A stretch of 5,048 nt of DNA from Chloroflexota bacterium. GTDB taxonomy: Bacteria; Chloroflexota; Anaerolineae; Fen-1058. How positions within the stretch are numbered: the first letter of the stretch is position 1; each line of letters opens with the position of its first letter. The stretch is from the NCBI GenBank assembly GCA_016219235.1, contig JACRBO010000378.1:1-5048 (forward strand), in the 5' to 3' direction. Shown here piece by piece: positions 1 through 5,048 of this stretch. Under the pieces are notes generated by a model, which was not told the DNA's origin, ran no database searches, and worked only from the letters and a program-made list of their open reading frames with translations. The position numbers and the translations under genes were made by a program.

Positions 1-9
1 ATCACGAAA

Positions 10-180
10 GCATCCTGAGCGAAGTTCTGCGCGCTTTTTGCAGAACGGAGTCGAAGGATGCGGTTATCGTGAACCGCTGCGATTTTCAGCGTAACCCGCA
101 TTCTTCGACTTCAACTCGCAAAAAGCGCGAGTTTCCGCTCACGCCCTGTCCGCGAAGCGGGGGCGCGCTGGGCGGAATGC
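10..180 (+). repeat. Composite palindromic (multi-hairpin) intergenic repeat, copy A
   Basis: This non-coding element fills the spacer downstream of the permease, ending 7 nt past its stop codon. Three folds are visible. Hairpin 1 (10-61) has an outer stem GCATCCT/AGGATGC and an inner stem GTTCTGC (24-30) / GCAGAAC (40-46). Hairpin 2 (62-96) pairs GGTTA/TAACC and CGCTG (75-79) / CAGCG (87-91). Hairpin 3 (98-180) has AACTCGC (113-119) / GCGAGTT (127-133), then TTCCGC (133-138) / GCGGAA (172-177) enclosing CGCCC...CCGC-gaa-GCGG-GGGCG (142-165). A second copy lies inverted at 2769-2943. Hairpin 1 matches that copy at 45 of 52 positions, and 133-180 matches it at 46 of 48, counted by eye. No transposase or other gene lies in it. 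It could be a MITE-like or REP-like element; no named family was assigned. Confidence 0.85.
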
Positions 181-187
181 TTCACCC

Positions 188-1198
188 TTATTTTCTGGCG
201 CGTTGGCGCAGCACATCGACAAACACCGCGCCGATGATCACCAACCCGATCGCGACCGTCTGCCATTCCGTCGGGACGTTCAACAGCACCAGGCCATTGC
301 GCAAGACCGCAATCGTCAGCACGCCGATCGCCGTACCCGCGATCGTGCCCGATCCGCCGGAGAAACTCGCGCCGCCGATGATCACTGCCGCGATGGCGTC
401 CAACTCGTAGCCGGTGCCCGCCGTCGGGAAGCCGGAGTTCGTGCGGCCCGCCAGCATCAACGCCGCCAGACCGGCCATGAACCCGCTGAGGCTATAGACG
501 ATGATCAGCGTGCGCGACACGTTGATGCCGGACAAACGCGCCGCCGCCGTGTTGCCGCCGACCGCGTAAATGTGGCGGCCCAGCGATGTGTTCGACAGCA
601 TGACGTGGAAGATCACGTAGACGATCACGACGACGAACAGCGACACCGGGAACGGCCCGATCGAGCCTGCGCCCATGAACTGCACCACGCCCGCCCCGGC
701 CCGATCGAACCCGGAGATGGGCGACGCGCCGGTGATGATCAGCGCCATGCCGCGCGCCACGTTCATCGTGCCCAGGGTCGAGATGAACGGATGTGGCAAG
801 TGCAGCTTGGTCAACAGGATACCGTTGATCCAGCCCCACAACGTCCCCATCGCCAGACACGCGATCATCGCAATAAAGGGATTGACGCCCCACTTGATCG
901 CCATCAGCGCCAGCAGGCTCATCGAGACGCCCAGCACCGACCCGACCGACAGATCGATCCCGGCGGTGATGATCGCCAGCAGCAACCCGACGGCCAGCAA
1001 TGAATTCACCGTCGCCTGTCGCACGACGTTCGCCAGATTGTCCGGCGTCAGGAATACCTTGGAGGTCAGCCCCAGAAAGACGACCAGACCGATCAGCCCG
1101 AACAATGCGCCAAAGCGCGCGATGAAACTGGCCGGCGTCATGCCAAACAACTGCGCTCGTGATTTAGCCAAATCCGATGGAGTACCTGCTCGCGCCAT
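188..1198 (-). CDS. Sugar ABC transporter permease, RbsC/BPD_transp_2 family (probable inositol or other monosaccharide uptake)
   Basis: This 336-residue inner-membrane protein would form the translocation channel of a CUT2-type sugar importer, working with the ATPase encoded just upstream. The length is normal for RbsC-like permeases. A short hydrophilic N-terminus is followed by a series of hydrophobic segments at roughly 28-46, 62-80, 84-100, 107-129, 140-156, 184-201, 231-250, 266-295 and 312-330. Family landmarks are visible: ITAGIDLSVGS near 77-87, LSGINV near 222-227 followed by a glycine-rich helix, and GYELDAIAAVIIGGASFSGG near 263-282. The ATG lies 1 nt after the ATPase stop. GGGAG sits inside the end of the ATPase gene 9 nt before it, so Met1 is preferred to Met20 and translation is probably coupled. 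The family call is firm. The substrate is inferred only from the neighbouring inositol genes; ribose, xylose or galactose transport cannot be excluded. Confidence 0.93.
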   Translation of the reverse strand: MARAGTPSDLAKSRAQLFGMTPASFIARFGALFGLIGLVVFLGLTSKVFLTPDNLANVVRQATVNSLLAVGLLLAIITAGIDLSVGSVLGVSMSLLALMAIKWGVNPFIAMIACLAMGTLWGWINGILLTKLHLPHPFISTLGTMNVARGMALIITGASPISGFDRAGAGVVQFMGAGSIGPFPVSLFVVVIVYVIFHVMLSNTSLGRHIYAVGGNTAAARLSGINVSRTLIIVYSLSGFMAGLAALMLAGRTNSGFPTAGTGYELDAIAAVIIGGASFSGGSGTIAGTAIGVLTIAVLRNGLVLLNVPTEWQTVAIGLVIIGAVFVDVLRQRARK

Positions 1199-1199
1199 G

Positions 1200-2735
1200 T
1201 TAATTGACTCCCATTGCGGCTGCCAGAATTTTTTCTTGAGTGGCTTCGCCGCGATTGAATTCGGCGGCCAAATGTCCTTCGTGCATCACCAAAATCCGAT
1301 CGCTCATGCCCAGCAATTCGGGCATTTCCGACGAGACCATGATTACGGCCACGCCGCTTTCGACCAGCGTGTTCATCAGGTTGTACACTTCCACTTTCGC
1401 GCCCACGTCGATGCCGCGTGTCGGCTCGTCGAAGATCAGCACTTTCGACTGGCTCGCCAGCCACTTCGCCAGCACCACCTTCTGCTGATTGCCGCCACTC
1501 AGGAACTGCACCTGCTGTTGAATGTGCGGCGTCGCAATCCGCAGTTTGGTGACAAACTCGTTGACCTGTTTCTTTTCGTCGCGCAGTTGCAGCAGGCCGC
1601 CCTTCTTCAGCCGATCGAGGCTCGCCATGCTCACGTTTTGCAGCACCGACAGAATCAGCACCAGCCCCTGATATTTGCGATCTTCCGGCAGCAAACCCAT
1701 ACCGGATCGAATCGCCGCGCGCGGCGAATCCAACTTGATCTCTTTGCCGAAAACATAGACCTTGCCGCGCTCGATCGGATCAGCCCCGAAGACGGCGCGC
1801 ATCAGCTCGGTGCGGCCCGCGCCCACCAACCCCGCAATGCCTAGAATCTCGCCCGTATATGCCGAAAAACTGATGTCCTCCAGCACGCCGGCGCGATTCA
1901 AGCCTTCCACGCGCAGCGCTTCTGCGCCGCGTTTCGCGACAACTTTGGGATATTGCTGATCCAGACTGCGGCCCACCATGAGATTGATGAGCTGATCTTC
2001 AGAGGTATCTTTCAAGTCCACGGTGGCGATGTACTCGCCATCGCGCAAGATCGTGCCGCGATCGCAAATCTCGAATACTTCGTCAAGGTGGTGCGAGATG
2101 AAGACCACCGACACGCCGCGCGCCTTCAACTTGCGGATCACGTCATACAACTGCTCGATCTCGGTGTCGGTCAACGCGCTGGTCGGCTCGTCCATGATCA
2201 GGAGTTTGGCGTTAAGCGACAGCGCCTTGGCGATTTCCACCATCTGCTGATGCGCCACGCCGAGGCCGTCCACCGGCCGTTTGGGATCGAGATCGAGGTG
2301 CAGCTCGTCGAGCAGTTCTTTGGTGCGGCGGCGCATCTCGGTCCAATCGATGAGATGCAGCGCCTTATTGCGGAACGGTTCGCGGCGCAGCCACACATTC
2401 TCGGCGATGCTGAGCTGGGGAACGAGGTTGAATTCCTGATAGATGATGCCGATGCCGAAGTCCTGCGAATCTTTCGGCGTGTGGATGTCGATGGCCCGGC
2501 CTTCCCAGTAAATTTCGCCGGTATCCTTCGAGTACGCGCCCGACAGGATTTTCATCAGCGTCGATTTGCCCGCGCCGTTTTCGCCCAGCAGCGCGTGCAC
2601 CTCGCCGCGCCGCACTTCCAGATGAACGTCGTTCAAGGCGCGCACGCCGGGAAAACTCTTGCTGATGCCGCTCAGCTTCAGCAGCTCATCACCGGCGCTT
2701 GATTCAACAGCAGGCTGTGTCTCGGTCAAATCCAT
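1200..2735 (-). CDS. Sugar ABC transporter ATP-binding protein, RbsA/MglA family (two fused NBDs)
   Basis: This 511-residue cytoplasmic ATPase would power the permease encoded 1 nt downstream. The length fits the family (about 500). NBD1 has Walker A GENGAGKST (51-59), Q-loop Gln100, signature region GLGVAHQQ (157-164), Walker B LLIMDEP (178-184) and switch His215. NBD2 has a family-typical degenerate Walker A GLVGAGRTE (302-310, Arg in place of Lys), GLLPEDRK (347-354), a canonical signature LSGGNQQK (412-419), Walker B VLIFDEP (432-438) and SSE where the switch His would be (468-470). The NBD1 signature also has Gly159 where family members I recall usually have Ser. The frame stays open upstream to 2864, but that 43-residue stretch lies in the palindromic repeat and was excluded. 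The start is ATG 2735 or TTG 2729: AGGAGG abuts the ATG but is 6 nt from the TTG. Inositol as substrate is inferred from the adjacent iol genes. Confidence 0.94.
   Translation of the reverse strand: MDLTETQPAVESSAGDELLKLSGISKSFPGVRALNDVHLEVRRGEVHALLGENGAGKSTLMKILSGAYSKDTGEIYWEGRAIDIHTPKDSQDFGIGIIYQEFNLVPQLSIAENVWLRREPFRNKALHLIDWTEMRRRTKELLDELHLDLDPKRPVDGLGVAHQQMVEIAKALSLNAKLLIMDEPTSALTDTEIEQLYDVIRKLKARGVSVVFISHHLDEVFEICDRGTILRDGEYIATVDLKDTSEDQLINLMVGRSLDQQYPKVVAKRGAEALRVEGLNRAGVLEDISFSAYTGEILGIAGLVGAGRTELMRAVFGADPIERGKVYVFGKEIKLDSPRAAIRSGMGLLPEDRKYQGLVLILSVLQNVSMASLDRLKKGGLLQLRDEKKQVNEFVTKLRIATPHIQQQVQFLSGGNQQKVVLAKWLASQSKVLIFDEPTRGIDVGAKVEVYNLMNTLVESGVAVIMVSSEMPELLGMSDRILVMHEGHLAAEFNRGEATQEKILAAAMGVN
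1208..1212 (-). promoter_or_regulatory. Ribosome binding site of the permease gene
   Basis: GGGAG on the minus strand lies 9 nt before the permease ATG and inside the last codons of the ATPase gene. With a stop-to-start gap of 1 nt, this supports translational coupling and fixes the permease start at 1198. Confidence 0.6.
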
Positions 2736-2741
2736 CCTCCT
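2736..2741 (-). promoter_or_regulatory. Strong Shine-Dalgarno AGGAGG of the ATPase gene, with unusual spacing
   Basis: AGGAGG on the minus strand directly touches the ATG at 2735-2733 (0 nt spacing). The in-frame TTG at 2729-2727 lies 6 nt beyond it, a normal distance. A perfect site at zero spacing suggests that initiation really occurs at the TTG, giving 509 residues, or that the ATG is used inefficiently. The site also argues against any start further upstream. Confidence 0.6.
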
Positions 2742-2768
2742 GCTTGAAAAGTCACTACAAGAGCGAAA

Positions 2769-2943
2769 GCATTCCGCCTGGCGCGCCCCCGCTTCGCGGA
2801 CAGGGCGTGAGCGGAAGCCCGTGCTTTTCGGGCTGTAGTCGAACGCTTCGCGTGCGGATCGCACGAGAAATCAAGATCATTTCACCGCACCGCATCCTTC
2901 GACTGCGTTCCGCGAAAAGCATGCGGAACTCCGCTCAGGATGC
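2769..2943 (-). repeat. Composite palindromic (multi-hairpin) intergenic repeat, copy B, inverted relative to copy A
   Basis: This element sits between iolD and the ATPase gene. Read on the minus strand it has the same order as the copy at 10-180. Hairpin 1 (2892-2943) has outer stem GCATCCT/AGGATGC and inner stem GTTCCGC/GCGGAAC (2907-2913 with 2923-2929). Hairpin 2 is a perfect short dyad CGTGCG-n3-CGCACG (2851-2865). Hairpin 3 contains AGCCCG/CGGGCT (2816-2821 with 2829-2834, 7-nt loop) and a G+C-rich block at 2769-2816. That block differs from the other copy at only 2 of 48 positions. Differences in the hairpin arms preserve pairing. The element ends 33 nt before the ATPase ATG. Neither hairpin is followed by a clear U-tract, so it is not a textbook intrinsic terminator, but in the transcript it could attenuate or stabilise the message between the iol genes and the transporter. 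Confidence 0.85.
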
Positions 2944-2961
2944 TTCATCAAGTCCTCAATC

Positions 2962-2988
2962 ACCTTCGTGATCTTCATGCACTTCGTG
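2962..2988 (-). repeat. Three tandem degenerate 9-nt units of CACGAAG type after iolD
   Basis: On the minus strand three adjacent 9-mers read CACGAAGTG, CATGAAGAT and CACGAAGGT, starting 9 nt after the iolD stop codon. They are in frame with iolD beyond its TGA and would read His-Glu-Val, His-Glu-Asp, His-Glu-Gly before a second TGA at 2956-2958. Similar ACCACGAAG-type tracts occur between genes in many environmental bacteria (recollection, not checked here). ATCACGAA recurs at positions 1-8, next to the other palindromic copy, so this tract may be a regular neighbour of the element. Confidence 0.6.
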
Positions 2989-2997
2989 GTTCAAAAA

Positions 2998-4878
2998 TCA
3001 CAGGAAGTAGCGCTCGTCTTGACGCCTGGCTTCCCAGTTCTTGCGGGCTTCCTGCACGCTCGGCATCTCACTCACCTCGGCCACCTGCACATCCCACCAA
3101 CTCTCGTAACCGGGCACGCCCACGTACCGATCGTTGCGGATGACGATCACGGTCGTGTGATCGCTCGCGTGCGCGGCCTTGATCGCCGCCGCGTACTCAT
3201 CGGAGGTGGCGCACTCGATCACGTCTGCGCCCAGGCTGCGCGCATTCGCCGCATAATCGATCGTGAGTGGTTCCACTGCTTCGCCCGCTGAATCGCCGAC
3301 CAGCACACCGTTCTTCGGATGAATGAAGCGCGTGCCGAAACCATCCTGCCCCAGCGAGCGACTCAGCGAACCGATACTCTTGAAGCCGCCATTGTCCCAC
3401 AAAATCACGGTGAGTTTGAGGCCTTCCTGAACGGCGGTGGCGAGATCGGACGAGAGCATGAGGTAACTGCCATCGCCGACGATGACATACACATCTCGAT
3501 CGGGGGCGGCCATTTTAACGCCCAGCCCGCCCGCGATCTCGTAGCCCATGCACGAGTTGCCGTATTCCATGTGGAAGTTTTTGGGATGCCGTGCGCGCCA
3601 CAACTTGTGCAAATCGCCCGGCATGCTGCCCGCCGCGTTGACCATGATACCATCGGGCGATGAGAGTTCATTCAACATCCCGATCAGTTCACCCTGACTC
3701 GGCAGCGGCGTGTGGCGCACGCTGTAGATGCGCTCCACTTCAGATTCCCATTCATCATGCAGGCGCTTCGCTTCTGCTTCGTAAGCCGCATCAACGTGAT
3801 AACCGGCCAGCAGCGTGAGCAATTCTTCCAGCGTGACTTTCGCATCGCCGACGACGGGCAGCGCGTGATGTTTGAACGCGTCGAACTCGGCGACGTTGAT
3901 GTTGATGAAGCGCACGCTCGGATTTTGGAACGCCGTTTTTGACGCGGTCGTGAAATCGCTATAGCGCGTGCCGATACCGATGACGAGATCGGCGGTGTGC
4001 GCCAGCCGATTGGCTGCCAGCGTCCCCGTCGCGCCGATGCCGCCCAGCGCCAGCGGCTGATCGTAGCGCAGACTGCCCTTGCCCGCCATCGATTCGCCTA
4101 CGGGGATGCCGGTGGCATCGACGAATTGCTTCAGCACGTCAGTCGCTTCGGCATAGATCACCCCGCCGCCCGCGACGATGAGGGGTCTTCGGCCTGCGCG
4201 AATCCACTGCGCCGCTTCCTTCAATACGTTGGCATCGGCGCGATTGCGGCGCACGTGCCATACACGCTTGCGGAAGAATTCGATCGGATAGCTGTAGGCT
4301 TCAGCCTGTACGTCCTGCGGCAGCGCCAGCGTGACTGCGCCGGTTTCAACGGGCGATGTCAACACGCGCATTGCTTCGGGCAAAGACATGATCAGTTGAT
4401 CGGGGCGGTTCAGTCGATCCCAGTAACGGCTGACCGGCTTGAAGCAGTCGTTCACGGACACATCTTGCGATTGCGCCGACTCCAGTTGTTGCAGCACGGG
4501 GGCCACATTGCGGCGCGCGAAAATATCGCCGGGCAGCAGCAGCACCGGCAAGCGGTTGATTGTCGCCGTGGCCGCGCCCGTGATCATGTTGGTCGCGCCG
4601 GGACCGATCGACGTCGTGCAGGCCAGCGTCTGCAGGCGATTCTTCACTTTGGCATACGCGGTCGCCGCGTGCACCATCGCCTGTTCGTTGCGAACCTGAT
4701 AGTAACGAAAATCGGGCATTTGCTGTAACGCCTGCCCGATCCCGGCCACGTTGCCGTGCCCGAAAATGCCGAAAATTCCCGCGAAAAACGGCTGCTTGAC
4801 GCCGTCGCGCTCCACATACTGCTGCTTCAGGAAAGAAATCAAGGCTTGCGCCATCGTCAGACGACGTGAGTCACTCAT
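2998..4878 (-). CDS. iolD: 3D-(3,5/4)-trihydroxycyclohexane-1,2-dione hydrolase (IolD), ThDP-dependent
   Basis: IolD opens the ring of trihydroxycyclohexane-1,2-dione (THcHDO) to give 5-deoxy-glucuronate in the cytoplasmic myo-inositol pathway; IolB then isomerises that product. The 626-residue protein has the ThDP-enzyme layout. The N-terminal pyrimidine-binding domain (about 1-195) has the cofactor-activating Glu65 in RNEQ and GPGATN at 93-98. The central domain (about 210-355) has AGGGV at 237-241 and GIGTRYSDF at 302-310. The C-terminal diphosphate/Mg-binding domain (about 410-580) has GDGS at 469-472, with Asp470 and Asn497 as likely metal ligands, and the IolD-typical stretch EYGNSCMGYEIAGGLG at 439-454. 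The chosen ATG has GAGG 7 nt upstream; an in-frame GTG at 4893 adds five residues but lacks a site. It begins 18 nt after the iolB stop, as expected in one operon. No frameshift or missing key residue was seen. Other ThDP enzymes such as acetolactate synthase are shorter and fit the motifs less well. Confidence 0.95.
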   Translation of the reverse strand: MSDSRRLTMAQALISFLKQQYVERDGVKQPFFAGIFGIFGHGNVAGIGQALQQMPDFRYYQVRNEQAMVHAATAYAKVKNRLQTLACTTSIGPGATNMITGAATATINRLPVLLLPGDIFARRNVAPVLQQLESAQSQDVSVNDCFKPVSRYWDRLNRPDQLIMSLPEAMRVLTSPVETGAVTLALPQDVQAEAYSYPIEFFRKRVWHVRRNRADANVLKEAAQWIRAGRRPLIVAGGGVIYAEATDVLKQFVDATGIPVGESMAGKGSLRYDQPLALGGIGATGTLAANRLAHTADLVIGIGTRYSDFTTASKTAFQNPSVRFININVAEFDAFKHHALPVVGDAKVTLEELLTLLAGYHVDAAYEAEAKRLHDEWESEVERIYSVRHTPLPSQGELIGMLNELSSPDGIMVNAAGSMPGDLHKLWRARHPKNFHMEYGNSCMGYEIAGGLGVKMAAPDRDVYVIVGDGSYLMLSSDLATAVQEGLKLTVILWDNGGFKSIGSLSRSLGQDGFGTRFIHPKNGVLVGDSAGEAVEPLTIDYAANARSLGADVIECATSDEYAAAIKAAHASDHTTVIVIRNDRYVGVPGYESWWDVQVAEVSEMPSVQEARKNWEARRQDERYFL

Positions 4879-4885
4879 CCGTTTG

Positions 4886-4889
4886 CCTC
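4886..4889 (-). promoter_or_regulatory. Ribosome binding site of iolD
   Basis: GAGG on the minus strand lies 7 nt before the ATG at 4878, in the 18-nt gap after the iolB stop. It decides the start in favour of this ATG over the in-frame GTG at 4893, which has no purine-rich site at a suitable distance. Confidence 0.6.
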
Positions 4890-4896
4890 GCACAAG

Positions 4897-5048
4897 TTAA
4901 TTGATGGGATAGATGGGAATGCGCGGATCGCGGGTTTGATACGTGTCCTTGACCCACGCAAAATTCGGATCGTCGGTGGCGGCCAGACTCTGTGCCGTGC
5001 CGACCAGCACATTGAGATAGTAGGTGGTATATCCAACCGGACTCGATA
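4897..5048 (-). CDS. iolB: 5-deoxy-glucuronate isomerase (IolB), C-terminal fragment cut by the window edge
   Basis: An open frame enters from the right edge and gives 50 residues before TAA at 4899-4897. It reads SSPVGYTTYYLNVLVG near its start and ends RDPRIPIYPIN. The GY-x2-YYLNVLVG strand followed by DDPNFAWVKDTY and DPRIP resembles the end of the cupin-fold IolB family, and the position directly upstream of iolD is typical of inositol operons. IolB converts 5-deoxy-glucuronate into 2-deoxy-5-keto-gluconate, the step after IolD. The catalytic metal-binding residues lie outside the window, so activity cannot be judged. The call rests on a short C-terminal match plus context. The truncation is due to the window, not a genetic defect. 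Confidence 0.8.
   Translation of the reverse strand, partial: SSPVGYTTYYLNVLVGTAQSLAATDDPNFAWVKDTYQTRDPRIPIYPIN

Noticed and set aside
10..61. Hairpin 1 of copy A as an intrinsic transcription terminator
   Set aside because: The stem is long, but on the minus strand, the direction of transcription, no run of U follows it. The only T-run is inside a loop.
1..187. Left spacer as a small gene or ncRNA gene
   Set aside because: An open frame begins at 69 on the plus strand but runs through repeat hairpins into the antisense of the permease. No promoter or ribosome site supports it, and the palindromic element explains the structure.
203..1003. Long plus-strand open frame of 266 codons opposite the permease gene
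   Set aside because: Its translation is Arg/Asp/His/Gln-rich and low in complexity, as expected for the antisense of a G+C-rich gene, and it resembles no known family. The minus strand carries a clear permease.
675..1844. Plus-strand open frame of 389 codons spanning the permease-ATPase junction
   Set aside because: It is antisense to two well-recognised genes and has no domain pattern or convincing ribosome site.
1953..2702. Plus-strand open frame of 249 codons opposite the ATPase gene
   Set aside because: It is the mirror of the NBD1 coding sequence and shows no independent protein features.
2736..2864. 43-residue N-terminal extension of the ATPase up to an in-frame ATG at 2864
   Set aside because: It lies in the palindromic repeat, has no homology-like features, and would bypass the strong AGGAGG at 2736-2741. 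Family members begin close to the chosen start.
2962..2988. Short tandem repeats as a possible CRISPR array
   Set aside because: The units are 9 nt, contiguous and without spacers, and no cas genes are present.
3997..4728. Plus-strand open frame of 243 codons opposite iolD
   Set aside because: It is His/Arg/Gln-rich antisense sequence with no recognisable motifs, while iolD on the other strand has all its key residues.

Overview
The window carries one strand of genes, all read right to left (minus strand). It looks like part of a myo-inositol utilisation locus in a G+C-rich environmental bacterium. In transcription order it holds the C-terminal end of iolB (5-deoxy-glucuronate isomerase), a complete iolD (THcHDO hydrolase), a 262-bp spacer full of hairpins, a double-NBD sugar ABC ATPase of the RbsA/MglA type, its RbsC-type permease, and a second hairpin-rich spacer running to the left edge. 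There is no rRNA, tRNA, CRISPR array, transposase or integrase. The organism cannot be fixed from this sequence. The CATCCTGAGC...GTCGAAGGATG dyad repeats in the spacers recall intergenic repeats of Chloroflexota and other environmental lineages, but that is recollection and not a demonstrated assignment.

Region by region: 4897-5048 is the iolB tail. 2998-4878 is iolD, 18 nt after the iolB stop and so probably in the same operon. 2736-2997 holds three 9-nt CACGAAG-type units just after the iolD stop, then a composite palindromic element (2769-2943), then a strong AGGAGG ribosome binding site. 1200-2735 is the ATPase and 188-1198 the permease, separated by 1 nt and probably translationally coupled. 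1-187 holds a second copy of the palindromic element (10-180) in the opposite orientation.

Function: IolD and IolB carry out consecutive ring-opening and isomerisation steps of inositol breakdown. The ABC pair next to them, on the same strand, is most simply an inositol or related sugar importer. The substrate is inferred from context only, and no periplasmic binding protein lies within the window.

The most interesting feature is not a protein. The two-gene transporter cassette is tightly bracketed by two inverted copies of a roughly 170-bp multi-hairpin element. The copies differ in ways that keep base pairing intact (compensatory changes), which suggests the folded form is what matters. 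I see no convincing evidence of a wholly new protein system.
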